Assembly: GCA_937892275.1 (NCBI GenBank)
Contig: CALAVG010000230.1
Location: 1 to 35,221 of the forward strand
Reading direction: 5' to 3'
From: an uncultured Methanomicrobiales archaeon
GTDB taxonomy: Archaea > Thermoplasmatota > Thermoplasmata > Methanomassiliicoccales > Methanomethylophilaceae
DNA length: 35,221 nucleotides
Part shown: positions 1-7,247 of the stretch, in pieces
Numbering within the stretch: position 1 is the first letter of the stretch
Layout of the letters: each line of letters starts with the position of its first letter
Position numbers and translations under genes: made by a program
Notes under the pieces: generated by a model
The model's input: the letters and a program-made list of their open reading frames with translations, nothing else
Database searches by the model: none
What the model was told of the DNA's origin: nothing

Positions 1-74
1 GCATGTCCCCTTCCTTTACTTCTTTCCGAGATCCATCGGGATATTATTTCTATAAAGTCGCCCTTTTCCAAATC

Positions 75-1220
75 ATGCAGAGGAACGCTAAGATCGCGGT
101 AATCCTGACGATCCTTGGAGTCCTGATCATCGGAATGGGTGTCAGCTATGCCGGGGACCATGGAGATAAGACGGTCGAAGCGGAGGTCCTTGAATTCGAT
201 TTCTTCCACAATGCGAAGCTCGATACGACCTTCGACGATCTTCAGAAGATCGGTGTGGATTACGGGGACGATCTCCTCGCCACATTGGGGGATCAATCGC
301 TCGTAGCGGTGATGGCACGGGATTACAACGGTATCGCCAGTTACGAGGGATTCGTCGTTTGGAAGAATTCGGAGATTATGTTCGGTGTGTTCAACTACCA
401 GCTGCAGAAGATGATGACGATAAAGGAAGGCGACGTGGTCACCATCTCCAAGATCGGCAGGAATCCCTATGCCGACAAGATCCCTAACTATTCGAAGAAA
501 TACAGTTCTGATCCGGATGATTTCCCGTCCATGGAAGTGTTCAGCAATTTCCGCATGGTGGATGAGGGGGAGGTCACTCCAGGTCTCCTGTACCGTTCCG
601 CATCGCCGTGGACCAGCGGTAACCGCGCCCCATATGCTGATGAGTTCTACAGAGAGAACGGGGTCGATTGCCTGATCTGTATGGATGCGAGCTACGAAAC
701 GATTGCAAAGTATGTCGACGAACATCCCGATTACTACGCGAGCGAGCTCTTCAAACAGGGTAAGGTCATCTGCGGAGAATATGAGACATTGATTCATTCC
801 TTCCCGGAGCAGACCAAGAAGTTCATGGACACGTTCCTGGAATCGGAAGGATCGATCGGTATATTCTGTAAGCTCGGCAGGGACCGCACGGGCTTGTATT
901 GTGCCATCTTGGAAGGTCTTGCAGGGGCATCGTACCAGGAGATCAGGGACGATTACATGGAATCCATCTGCAACTACTTTGGGATCGTAAAGGATTCCGA
1001 GGAGTACAAAGTTATCCTGGACATGTATACTAACAGGGAATTCTTCCTCTTCAATCACTATGAACAGGTTCCTAGTATCCCTAATATCAAATGGAGGGAC
1101 CTTGAGTATATCGAATACGATCCCGAAGCGGTCTTCACCAAGTACCTTATCGATTACGTCGGTATGGACGCGGACAAGGTTCAGGCAGTCAAGGACAAGC
1201 TCGAAGGGATGGGATTCTGA
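75..1220 (+). CDS. Secreted or membrane-anchored protein tyrosine phosphatase (Y_phosphatase3-like)
   Basis: 381 residues. The start at 75 puts a clean export signal at the very N-terminus: MQRNAK, then a hydrophobic helix to about residue 25 ending SYA-G. An upstream in-frame ATG at position 3 would bury this signal, and an AT-rich TATA-like stretch near 46-56 fits a leaderless start at 75. The phosphatase loop is CKLGRDRTG, a CX5R[ST] signature with Cys265 as nucleophile and Arg271 as phosphate-binding residue. Upstream, LLYRSASPW matches the 'RS' motif common in the PF13350 tyrosine/serine phosphatases. Residues 26-150 before the catalytic domain are unrecognised. Family knowledge: such enzymes dephosphorylate phosphotyrosine or phosphoinositides; the substrate here is unknown, and the export signal puts the active site outside the membrane. 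Confidence 0.8.
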   Translation: MQRNAKIAVILTILGVLIIGMGVSYAGDHGDKTVEAEVLEFDFFHNAKLDTTFDDLQKIGVDYGDDLLATLGDQSLVAVMARDYNGIASYEGFVVWKNSEIMFGVFNYQLQKMMTIKEGDVVTISKIGRNPYADKIPNYSKKYSSDPDDFPSMEVFSNFRMVDEGEVTPGLLYRSASPWTSGNRAPYADEFYRENGVDCLICMDASYETIAKYVDEHPDYYASELFKQGKVICGEYETLIHSFPEQTKKFMDTFLESEGSIGIFCKLGRDRTGLYCAILEGLAGASYQEIRDDYMESICNYFGIVKDSEEYKVILDMYTNREFFLFNHYEQVPSIPNIKWRDLEYIEYDPEAVFTKYLIDYVGMDADKVQAVKDKLEGMGF

Positions 1221-1326
1221 GCACCCCTCATATCCGGACCACCATAAGTATTACTAATTTGAAATTCGTGTTACTGGTAATTCCAAATAAAGGGCAGAGC
1301 GAATTGCAGTGAAGTAATGAGGTGAG

Positions 1327-1401
1327 TGGTCCCGCTGAGATTTGAACTCAGGACCTTCCGGTTATCAGCCGGACGCTCAAACCGTGCTAAGCTACGGGAC
1401 C
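1327..1401 (-). tRNA. tRNA-Ile (anticodon GAT)
   Basis: On the reverse strand the sequence folds into a full cloverleaf. The 7-bp acceptor stem is GGTCCCG/CGGGACC with discriminator A. The anticodon stem TCCGG/CCGGA encloses loop CTGATAA, giving anticodon GAT. The T-arm carries GTTCAAATC. No CCA is encoded after the discriminator (CTC follows). No intron is seen. Confidence 0.95.
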
Positions 1402-1426
1402 AACATAGTCCAGGATAGATAGGTCA

Positions 1427-1435
1427 CATATAAAG
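1427..1435 (-). promoter_or_regulatory. TATA box of tRNA-Ile
   Basis: Read on the minus strand this is CTTTATATG, centred about 30 bp upstream of the first tRNA base, the normal spacing for archaeal TBP sites. The rest of the gap up to the flavodoxin stop at 1676 holds no supported gene; only a short GATGAT-AGG-ATCATC inverted repeat near 1570-1584 was noticed. Confidence 0.55.
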
Positions 1436-1675
1436 GTTGTCAATTACAAAGCAGTGTCGACAATCGCTCCAACCTATCCAGGCATCACACGCTGTCCGGA
1501 CATATGCTGGCAATGTCATAGGATTAGAAGTCTAGCATACCATGATCCTCGAAGGTACAGTCCTTCAGTCGATGATAGGATCATCCGTTTATTCCATTGA
1601 TCTTGGTACAAGTTGCATGAGGGAAAAGGTGGAGAGGCTCTGTTCTGTTTAGGGGGGACCTCCCATTTACAGTAT

Positions 1676-2089
1676 TCAAACCAGTTTCGCAGCTGCATCC
1701 CCGAGCTCTTTCTCGTCGAACTCGTCAAGATGTGCAATCACGGATGCGACCACATCTGCTCCGTCCGATTTGGTGCGGTCGGTCCATTCACGCATCCACT
1801 CCCCATCTCCCCAGTCATAGGATCCGAACAGGACAATCTTCTTGCCCGAGAGTTTCCCCTCCACTGATGTGAACATGGGTTCGAATACATCCTCTTCAAG
1901 AACCTCGCTTCCCATTGCAGGGCATCCGAAGGCGATCGCATCGTATGCGTCGACGTCAGCGGCCCCGAAGGAATCTGCGAACAAGAGGGATGTCTCCGCT
2001 CCTGCGGATTCGAGGCTGTTCTTAACGATCTTCGCCATGGCTTCGGTGTTGCCCGTGTCACTCCAGTATACAATAGCTACCTTACTCAT
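1676..2089 (-). CDS. Flavodoxin (short-chain)
   Basis: 137 residues, the usual size of a short-chain flavodoxin. The FMN phosphate loop is SDTGNTEAMA at residues 10-19. GCPAMGSEVLEE (about 55-66) and FGSYDWGDGEW (about 88-98) are the 60s and 90s loops that sandwich the isoalloxazine ring, with Tyr and Trp in the second. It is a cytoplasmic low-potential one-electron carrier that can replace ferredoxin when iron is short. The promoter carries two TTTAGG-N4-xCTAAA boxes placed around the TATA element, which strongly suggests iron-dependent repression. It is monocistronic, downstream of the PH-like gene promoter region in divergent orientation. Confidence 0.92.
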   Translation of the reverse strand: MSKVAIVYWSDTGNTEAMAKIVKNSLESAGAETSLLFADSFGAADVDAYDAIAFGCPAMGSEVLEEDVFEPMFTSVEGKLSGKKIVLFGSYDWGDGEWMREWTDRTKSDGADVVASVIAHLDEFDEKELGDAAAKLV

Positions 2090-2097
2090 GCTATCAA

Positions 2098-2113
2098 TTT
2101 AGGAATGACTAAA
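2098..2113. promoter_or_regulatory. Iron-box-like operator 1 of flavodoxin
   Basis: TTTAGGAATGACTAAA, an inverted repeat with TTTAG/CTAAA arms, lying between the flavodoxin TATA element and its start codon at 2089 and overlapping the predicted transcription start near 2096. It resembles DtxR/IdeR-family boxes (TTAGG...CCTAA). Assignment to that regulator family is inference. Confidence 0.6.
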
Positions 2114-2118
2114 AAGAC

Positions 2119-2127
2119 TATTTAAAA
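2119..2127 (-). promoter_or_regulatory. TATA box of flavodoxin
   Basis: TTTTAAATA-type element on the minus strand, about 34 bp from the start codon, giving a very short leader. It sits exactly between the two operator-like repeats. Confidence 0.55.
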
Positions 2128-2143
2128 TTTAGGTGAGTCTAAA
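2128..2143. promoter_or_regulatory. Iron-box-like operator 2 of flavodoxin
   Basis: TTTAGGTGAGTCTAAA, the same arms as operator 1, with centres 30 bp apart (about three helical turns). It covers the BRE side of the TATA element, so a bound repressor would block TBP/TFB on both flanks. Confidence 0.6.
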
Positions 2144-2254
2144 CTTTTGAAAGAACTTTGACGGTTAGCTCCGGAAGACCGGATGGAGTCCAGCCGGAGT
2201 ATGGGGACATCATAATCAAGATACGGATTTATATGGTGAATCCGATTGACTGGC

Positions 2255-2722
2255 ATGGAGCCCTCCTATCAGGAATCGCATATGATTCTGCCGAATAATC
2301 TGGCGATCCTTCTATCGGCCATGCTGGTTATCACGTGGCTCGCAATGCTGGTGACCAAGTTCGCATACTACGAAGACATGTCCATGACTGCCATAGTGAT
2401 CTGCGGCGTATTCTTCGCCATCTGTGTTATCGTTTGCTTTGCTGCCAGGTATTCCGTGACTGTCTACGAGGACAGGATCGAGATCTTCCACATATTCAGA
2501 ACGGTCACCGTTCCCAAAGCGGAGATCATCACCACCAGGGTCGGCGAGATGAACCAGATCAAGAACTATTCCGACTGGAATCTGAAGGGCGTCAAGTATA
2601 GGACATATTCGGTTGTCGGAGAGGAGATGGCCGTCGGACTGAAGGTCACCGGGAAGAGGGTATACTACTTCTCGACCCACGATCCCGAAGCGATCGCCGC
2701 ACTGCTCCCCAAGGAGGAATGA
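2255..2722 (+). CDS. Two-helix membrane protein with PH-like domain
   Basis: 155 residues from the ATG at 2255 (an upstream TTG at 2246 is less likely). Two transmembrane helices are visible at about residues 14-34 and 44-65. A cytoplasmic beta-rich region follows, starting SVTVYEDRIEIFHIFRTVTV and ending with KRVYYFSTHDPEAIAALL. That layout, a helical hairpin followed by 'V-y-dRieI....r.v.vpkaeI' strands, resembles bacterial PH-like (bPH_2) proteins; the match is by pattern only. The function is unknown. Its stop overlaps the GTG/ATG region of the next gene, so the two are cotranscribed. A TATA-like GGATTTATATGG lies at 2225-2236. Confidence 0.6.
   Translation: MEPSYQESHMILPNNLAILLSAMLVITWLAMLVTKFAYYEDMSMTAIVICGVFFAICVIVCFAARYSVTVYEDRIEIFHIFRTVTVPKAEIITTRVGEMNQIKNYSDWNLKGVKYRTYSVVGEEMAVGLKVTGKRVYYFSTHDPEAIAALLPKEE
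2711..2717 (+). promoter_or_regulatory. Shine-Dalgarno of exosome-like gene
   Basis: AAGGAGG ends 7 nt before the ATG at 2725 and only 1 nt before the earlier in-frame ATG at 2719, so it supports 2725 as the true start. It lies inside the last codons of the preceding gene. Confidence 0.65.
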
Positions 2723-2724
2723 GT

Positions 2725-3180
2725 ATGCAGGTGGCATTCCACTGGGTGAGGGTCCAGACATTCTGTTACGCAACGGAGAGGCAGGAACTCTTGGAGGATA
2801 CTCTGAAGGAGCTTCTCGGGGACATCGAGTTCGAGGAGGAGATCACCGAGAGCGAGCACGGGAACACCATGATGATCCTGGAGACCCGTATAACTAAGCA
2901 GAGGGAGTTCACGGACCTGTTCTCCAAACTCGGTGAGAGCGTCCTTGATTTCATCCTCGAGGACATGGACAACCGTGTGGACGAGGATGATATGTTCTAC
3001 CTTCGTCTCGACAAGCAGAAGGCTGTTCAGGGCATCTACGAGATCGCCCATCACGGCGATGTGATATCCATATTCGGAAAGGTCCAGGCTCATCCGGCTA
3101 AGAAGGAAGTCGCCGTGAAGGTGATGACCGAATTCATCGAGGGTATCAGGAAGAACCTTCCTCAATCGGCTCGTTCTTGA
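2725..3180 (+). CDS. Exosome-associated RNA-binding protein (COG1325-like)
   Basis: 151 residues beginning MQVAFHWVRVQTFCYATE. The opening, 'hW..v.tf..ATE....v..al..l', the middle section with H-G-N-T-M-M-I-LE, and the acidic LDKQKAVQGIY segment fit the archaeal COG1325 family, annotated as RNA-binding exosome-subunit-like proteins related in fold to ribosomal protein L5. The job of this family is not established by experiment that I can cite. The start is set by the AAGGAGG at 2711. The gene is coupled to the PH-like membrane gene. Its 3' end overlaps the convergent transporter gene by 35 bp, so the two mRNAs would be complementary at their ends. Confidence 0.75.
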   Translation: MQVAFHWVRVQTFCYATERQELLEDTLKELLGDIEFEEEITESEHGNTMMILETRITKQREFTDLFSKLGESVLDFILEDMDNRVDEDDMFYLRLDKQKAVQGIYEIAHHGDVISIFGKVQAHPAKKEVAVKVMTEFIEGIRKNLPQSARS

Positions 3181-4402
3181 CTTCCAGAGAACAGTCTATC
3201 ACGCGGTGACCCTTGACATTGGTCACGGTTATCGTAGCGTTATCGAGTTCCACGACATCTCCCTTGGTGGGCGCCCTCTGGAGCTTGTGCATGATGAACC
3301 CGGAGAAGTTGGTATCCTCGTAACCGTCACGGTCGATGAAGATGCCTACCTTGTCCATGACATCATCGAAGTTGGCCATTCCCTTCACGATGTAGCATCC
3401 TCCGGTGGAGGCGCTCACGTCCTGCTGAACGGCATCGCTCTCGTCCCATATGTCCCCGACCAGTTCTTCCAGGAGATCCTCCATTGTGATGATACCCTTG
3501 GTGCCTCCGTAGGAGTCCAGGACCACTGCCATGTGCATCTTGGATTTCTGCATCTCGCTCAGAGCATCAGCGACGCTGACCGTCTCGGGGATGTACTTCA
3601 CGGGCATCAGGATATCGTGTATCTTGAAGGATACACCGAGCTTCGTGTTGGTGAAGTATGTCTTGGAGTACACCACACCGATGATGTTGTCGATTGTATT
3701 ATCGTAGACCGGGATCCTAGAATATCCGGATGTGACGAACAGTTGCCCAAGGGCCTCGACGCTCTCGTCCACATCGATGGCGACGATATCTGTGCGATGA
3801 ACGTATACATCCGCGACCTGGATATCATCCAGCCTCATGGCGTTCTTGATGAGCTCGCTCTCCCTTTTCTCGAGGATACCGTCGGATTGGATCTCGTCGA
3901 TCATCACTTCCAGTTCGTCCTCGGTGAGCGTCGGCCCCTCATCGCTTCCGATGAGCTTCATGAGCTTGGTGAACAGCCACGACAGGGGCGAGAAGATGAC
4001 CATTATCCAATGGACTATCGTGCATACCCCGAGACAGATCCTCTCAGGCTGCTTCTTGGCCAGGGCCTTGGGGGTGATCTCGCTGAACACCAGTAGCGCT
4101 AAGGTCATAACCACGGTGGATGCTATCGCTCCGGTCTCCGCTCCGAGCAGGATCGCGAAGACCGTGGTGGCCAACGATGATGCTGCGATGTTGACCAGGT
4201 TGTTACCGATCAGGATGGTGGTCAGGAACTTGTCGTAACCCTCGATTATCCTTATGGCCTTCTCCGCATTGCGGTTTCCCTCGTTGGCCAGCTTCTTCAG
4301 CTTGATCTCGCTGGCGCTGGTGAAAGCGGTCTCGGACATCGAGAAGAAAGCGGAGGATATCATCAGCAGGATGATGGCCACTATGTAGACTATAGTATCC
4401 AT
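3146..4402 (-). CDS. CNNM/CorC-HlyC family membrane protein with CBS pair
   Basis: 418 residues. An N-terminal CNNM (DUF21) domain has about four membrane segments (residues 1-145). It starts MDTIVYIVAIILLMISSAFF and carries the conserved SMSETAF motif and the TILIGNNLVNIAASSLAT segment. Two CBS domains follow at about 185-320 (HRTDIVAID; GGTKGIITMEDLLEELVGDI is the family hallmark). A C-terminal CorC_HlyC domain occupies about 335-405. Family knowledge: these proteins act in Mg2+/Na+ handling, with ATP bound by the CBS pair. Length is normal. It is divergent from the isochorismatase-like gene, with a 122-bp shared promoter region. Confidence 0.9.
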   Translation of the reverse strand: MDTIVYIVAIILLMISSAFFSMSETAFTSASEIKLKKLANEGNRNAEKAIRIIEGYDKFLTTILIGNNLVNIAASSLATTVFAILLGAETGAIASTVVMTLALLVFSEITPKALAKKQPERICLGVCTIVHWIMVIFSPLSWLFTKLMKLIGSDEGPTLTEDELEVMIDEIQSDGILEKRESELIKNAMRLDDIQVADVYVHRTDIVAIDVDESVEALGQLFVTSGYSRIPVYDNTIDNIIGVVYSKTYFTNTKLGVSFKIHDILMPVKYIPETVSVADALSEMQKSKMHMAVVLDSYGGTKGIITMEDLLEELVGDIWDESDAVQQDVSASTGGCYIVKGMANFDDVMDKVGIFIDRDGYEDTNFSGFIMHKLQRAPTKGDVVELDNATITVTNVKGHRVIDCSLEVKNEPIEEGSS

Positions 4403-4484
4403 ACTTCAGGCACGCATCCTGTCCGGTGAAAAGAGAGTCATCCTCAATATAATCCACCCGTCGATGATTCATAGTTCGAACTGA

Positions 4485-4494
4485 CTTATATATT
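4485..4494 (+). promoter_or_regulatory. TATA box of isochorismatase-like gene
   Basis: CTTATATATT, centred about 35 bp upstream of the ATG at 4525. A second AT-rich element, CAATATAAT at 4445-4453, serves the divergent transporter gene on the other strand. Confidence 0.55.
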
Positions 4495-4524
4495 TGAGTA
4501 TGGGATTGACGGGTCCGTGGCAAT

Positions 4525-5034
4525 ATGAAGGCTTTGGTAGTCGTGGATTATCAGAACGACCATGTCGTAGGCTCCATGGGCTGCAAATACGCTCCCAAGA
4601 TCGAGAACAACATCTGCAAGCGCATCGAGGAGGTCCTCATGTCCAGAGGGGATCTGTTCTTCGTAATCGACTACTTCGAGGGGAACTTCATGACCATGGT
4701 CAATGGAAAACTGTCCCATGTGAACTACTGCGTCAGGGGAACCAAGGGCGTGGAACTTTACGGAAGGGTCGGCGAATTCTCTTCGAAGGGATACCTGGTA
4801 CGCAAATCCTCCCCCGGTTCCGATGAACTGATGAGGATGCTCGCCCGTTACGATGAGATAGAGCTCTGCGGAGTGGAGACCGATGTGGATATCCTAGCCA
4901 ACGCCGTCATAGCAAGGGCTGCCAACCCCAGCGCCAATGTCATCGTCCGTCAGAACTGCGTCGCGAGCAGGAACACCGACCTATCGGAATTCGCCCTCGA
5001 CATCATGAACGGAATGGGTATCAAGGTGATGTGA
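4525..5034 (+). CDS. Isochorismatase-fold hydrolase lacking the catalytic cysteine
   Basis: 169 residues, normal for the cysteine-hydrolase (isochorismatase/nicotinamidase) superfamily. The N-terminal VVDYQND supplies the conserved Asp8. YCVRGTKGVEL matches the family's 'HCv.GT.Gael', and RKSSPGSD carries the expected Lys94. The nucleophile motif, usually G-x-x-T-D-x-C-V, reads GVETDVDIL here, so Asp122 replaces the Cys. An amidase using a thioester intermediate should therefore not work. Family knowledge: true isochorismatases also lack the Cys but have Gly. It may have another activity or be a binding protein. Its stop abuts the convergent coiled-coil gene with no gap. Confidence 0.75.
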   Translation: MKALVVVDYQNDHVVGSMGCKYAPKIENNICKRIEEVLMSRGDLFFVIDYFEGNFMTMVNGKLSHVNYCVRGTKGVELYGRVGEFSSKGYLVRKSSPGSDELMRMLARYDEIELCGVETDVDILANAVIARAANPSANVIVRQNCVASRNTDLSEFALDIMNGMGIKVM

Positions 5035-5577
5035 TCAGTCCGGAAGGTTGTCCTTCACGTTGTTGATCCTCTTCACTACCTGTATGAACTTCTCGTGCTC
5101 CGCATCGGCTGCCTTCTTGCAGTCGAGGTACTGCTCGTGGCACACCTGTGCCTCAGCCCTGAGTTTGTCCGCATCCTCGAAGAGCTGATGCATCTTCTCG
5201 TGAATCAACTGACCGCTGCTGTTGGCCTTCACCATCTTCTGGTGGTACGTGTCGGCCATCTGCTTGGCACCGCTTATGTCTCCGAGACCACCGCGCTCGC
5301 GCATGGTTCTGGCCTTGTCGTTCCACTCGTCACGCTTCTGCCTCATCTCCGATGCTGTGAGGTTGTAATCGTCCCTCTGTGCCTTGAGGCCTCTGGCCTC
5401 TGAGGAAAGCCTCTTGGCCTTCTCCTGAAGCTTGTCGCGCTTCTCCGCAAGGACATCCGCCTGCTGGTGGTACCTGTCCCTCTCCGCCTTGTGTTTGGCG
5501 GCTTCCTTGTTGAGTTCTTTCAGGATCTCGTCCAGGGAACGCATGTCCTGCTCGATTGCATCTGATATCTCGCTCAT
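5035..5577 (-). CDS. Coiled-coil protein (archaeal COG1340-like)
   Basis: 180 residues from the ATG at 5577 (MSEISDAIEQ). A longer reading frame extends to 5670 but would overlap the divergent Cys-rich gene, and the TATA-like element at 5602-5611 sits 30 bp upstream of 5577. Almost the whole protein is charged heptad-like helix (LKELNKEAAKHKAERDRYHQ; RDKLQEKAKRLSSEARGLKA; MRQKRDEWNDKARTMRERGG). A break at GGLGDISG near residue 107 separates two helical halves. There is no signal peptide or membrane segment. It resembles the uncharacterised archaeal coiled-coil family COG1340, but is shorter than the roughly 280 residues I associate with that family. No catalytic motif is seen. Confidence 0.65.
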   Translation of the reverse strand: MSEISDAIEQDMRSLDEILKELNKEAAKHKAERDRYHQQADVLAEKRDKLQEKAKRLSSEARGLKAQRDDYNLTASEMRQKRDEWNDKARTMRERGGLGDISGAKQMADTYHQKMVKANSSGQLIHEKMHQLFEDADKLRAEAQVCHEQYLDCKKAADAEHEKFIQVVKRINNVKDNLPD

Positions 5578-5619
5578 GGATACGAAAGGATAATGTTCAA
5601 CTTGGTTATATTGTGAACG

Positions 5620-5856
5620 ATGACCAACGAGGCGTACCGCAAATGCAAGACGTGCAGATACTGCAATCATAAGGAGGACCTTTGGGTGTGCGTGCTCGAG
5701 GTCAGGAGCACCGAACCGGAGTCCACATGCGACAGGTACCGTCCCGGATGCTGCGAGAACTGCTCGATGTATGAAGGAACGATATGCAGAAGGACCGATG
5801 AGGAGAAGTACGAACTGGATGTCTGTACGGAATACGATCCATCAGGTTCCGTCTGA
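5620..5856 (+). CDS. Small Cys-rich protein with a duplicated metal-binding module
   Basis: 78 residues with ten cysteines (9, 12, 15, 24, 37, 44, 45, 48, 56, 69). Two tandem units have nearly the same spacing: C12-x2-C15-x8-C24-x12-C37 and C45-x2-C48-x7-C56-x12-C69, each followed by a short Asp/Tyr/Pro stretch (DRYRPG; TEYDPSG). This implies two four-Cys sites for zinc or iron. There is no signal peptide, so it is cytoplasmic. I do not recognise the family. Only 42 bp separate its start from the divergent coiled-coil gene. Its 3' end overlaps the convergent DUF5685 gene by 15 bp. Confidence 0.65.
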   Translation: MTNEAYRKCKTCRYCNHKEDLWVCVLEVRSTEPESTCDRYRPGCCENCSMYEGTICRRTDEEKYELDVCTEYDPSGSV

Positions 5857-6753
5857 TATGCGCTGCTTGCGGTTTGACATCACGTTCTGGACGCTCGTCC
5901 TGGCAGTGGAGCTGCCCATCATTACTTTCTTGGCGGAATCTGGGATTCCCATGTAGACGATGTTGTCGCAGATACCCTGTGAGGCACGGAGCTGAGGCCT
6001 TACCTTAGAATACGATTCCTGCAGGGAACCGATCTCCCCGTTGAGCATAGAAGTCAGGCTGTAGACGTTCTTCAGCCTGAAATCGCTTGAATTCTTGTAA
6101 CCCGTCTCAGGCAGGAGGGGGTTGTACGTTCCTTCCTTGAAATCCTCGTCGAGATCGTCGATCGCATCCATCAGATAAACCACGGTGCTGAGCTGTCTGA
6201 ATACGTTATCTAGATCGTCGCTGGCACAGTCGCCTGCGATGTCCCTCAGAGGTCCGATCAGACCCTCTCCGAAAGTCTTCCCCATGAGCACGGCATCCTT
6301 GCATCCCTGCAGTTCCAGTTCATGAAGGTTAGCGAATCCCTCCCCGACCATCCTGTCGTATTCCGGGAACATGTCGACGGCCTTGTTGATGGCGTTGGAG
6401 AGTGCGGTGGAAGCGACCTTGGATTTAATCGAAGGATTATCGGTATCGTCGTCACGGAGCTCCCATTTGACCAAAATCATCGTATAAGCGGCCATGTCGC
6501 GGAGCAGATCCGAATCCGCCTTGGGCTTGTCCAGGAAGCACAGCTTGCGGTGGGTGCCTTCGAAGTCCAGGACATCCCCGGCGATGCTGTTCAGGAGGAT
6601 TGTGTTGAACGTCATGTCGTAGTTGACGGTCAGTGTGCTCCTAAGCCCGAAACCCTGTTTGAGCTGGTGGCAGCCCTCGCAGTAATACCTCCGGTAGATC
6701 GCATTGTCCGCAGGGGATAACCGGTTGTAATACGGCAGGGTGTATCCGAGCAT
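5842..6753 (-). CDS. DUF5685 family protein
   Basis: 303 residues starting MLGYTLPYYNRLSPADNAIY. The N-terminus 'mfGYv.p.k..l...d...Yr.yYCg.C..l' with Cys25/Cys28, the DKPKADSDLL region, and the acidic DAIDDLDEDFKEGTYNPLL motif (about residues 198-216) match the DUF5685 family as I remember it from Firmicutes and archaea. The protein is mostly helical. The Asp-rich motif recalls all-helical terpenoid-synthase-like folds, but that is a loose analogy. Function is unknown. The start at 6753 has a TATA-like TTTTTATCG (minus strand, 6773-6781) about 24 bp upstream, fitting a leaderless mRNA. Confidence 0.7.
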   Translation of the reverse strand: MLGYTLPYYNRLSPADNAIYRRYYCEGCHQLKQGFGLRSTLTVNYDMTFNTILLNSIAGDVLDFEGTHRKLCFLDKPKADSDLLRDMAAYTMILVKWELRDDDTDNPSIKSKVASTALSNAINKAVDMFPEYDRMVGEGFANLHELELQGCKDAVLMGKTFGEGLIGPLRDIAGDCASDDLDNVFRQLSTVVYLMDAIDDLDEDFKEGTYNPLLPETGYKNSSDFRLKNVYSLTSMLNGEIGSLQESYSKVRPQLRASQGICDNIVYMGIPDSAKKVMMGSSTARTSVQNVMSNRKQRISDGT

Positions 6754-6855
6754 GCTTCATCATCGCACACTTACGATAAAAAATGGATGTCCAGCAGTCC
6801 CGCGCATGCGTGCGCCAGTGTGACATATTAAATAATGGCAAATTCTTAGCCAACC

Positions 6856-6874
6856 TATCAGACCCCCACTGATA
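6856..6874 (+). promoter_or_regulatory. 5'-leader hairpin ahead of Cys-rich peptide gene
   Basis: TATCAG-ACCCCCA-CTGATA, a 6-bp stem with a 7-nt loop. It ends exactly where the Shine-Dalgarno AAGGTGA (6874-6880) begins, 5 nt before the ATG at 6886. A TATA element ATATTAAATA lies at 6825-6834. The hairpin could modulate ribosome access; that is inference. Confidence 0.4.
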
Positions 6875-6885
6875 AGGTGAAATTG

Positions 6886-7194
6886 ATGTCCTACGATGCA
6901 GAATCCATCGCCAAAATGACAGCTATGTACGAGAGTCAGTCCCCCAACGCATTCATCGCGTTCTCAATGGAAGGACTCCCCCAGGAGAACGACCACGCAG
7001 AGCGTTTCGACAAGGAGGCCGACAACGAGCATTCCGAGCTCAGCGGATGCGACTACTCCTGCTGTAACGACAAGGGATTCTGCAATACATGGGGCTGGCA
7101 CCTGTGCATCATCGGAACAGTCGTGGTCCTTGTGGCCTGCTGCTGTTACGCAACAGACGGATTCTTCGGTGCCTGGACATTCTGGCCGTTCTGA
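6886..7194 (+). CDS. Small Cys-rich protein with C-terminal hydrophobic segment; possible substrate of the next gene
   Basis: 102 residues. The start at 6886 is chosen over GTG 6877 because AAGGTGA at 6874-6880 is correctly spaced only for it. Residues 1-53 are polar, acidic and free of cysteine. From residue 54 the character changes sharply: eight Cys occur in SGCDYSCCNDKGFCNTWGW, HLC and CCCY, with a hydrophobic stretch CIIGTVVVLVACCC and an aromatic end FFGAWTFWPF. The split into a polar leader-like half and a Cys/aromatic-rich half, followed 53 bp later by a radical SAM/SPASM enzyme, is how many RiPP precursor genes look. It could equally be an ordinary single-pass membrane protein. I know no family for it. 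Confidence 0.65.
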   Translation: MSYDAESIAKMTAMYESQSPNAFIAFSMEGLPQENDHAERFDKEADNEHSELSGCDYSCCNDKGFCNTWGWHLCIIGTVVVLVACCCYATDGFFGAWTFWPF

Positions 7195-7209
7195 TCACCG
7201 AACATAATG

Positions 7210-7235
7210 CCGTCACGGTGCATCGTCCGTGACGG
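7210..7235 (+). terminator. Perfect 9-bp hairpin between peptide and radical SAM genes
   Basis: CCGTCACGG, 8-nt loop, CCGTGACGG. It fills the 53-bp gap between the two genes, starting 15 bp after the first stop and ending 12 bp before the next ATG. No U-tract follows, so it is more likely a processing or attenuation element that leaves the peptide mRNA in excess than a full terminator. Confidence 0.5.
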
Positions 7236-7247
7236 GATCATCCGATC

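Noticed and set aside
3..74. Upstream in-frame start of the first phosphatase gene
   Set aside because: It would place 24 polar residues before a textbook signal peptide and ignores the TATA-like element just upstream of the ATG at 75.
1516..1737. A 73-codon minus-strand frame downstream of flavodoxin
   Set aside because: It overlaps the flavodoxin 3' end, with no motif, promoter or ribosome site.
3206..4096. A 296-codon plus-strand open frame opposite the CNNM/CorC gene
   Set aside because: The opposite strand encodes a clear CBS/CorC protein; this frame is His/Asp/Gly-rich shadow sequence with no family features.
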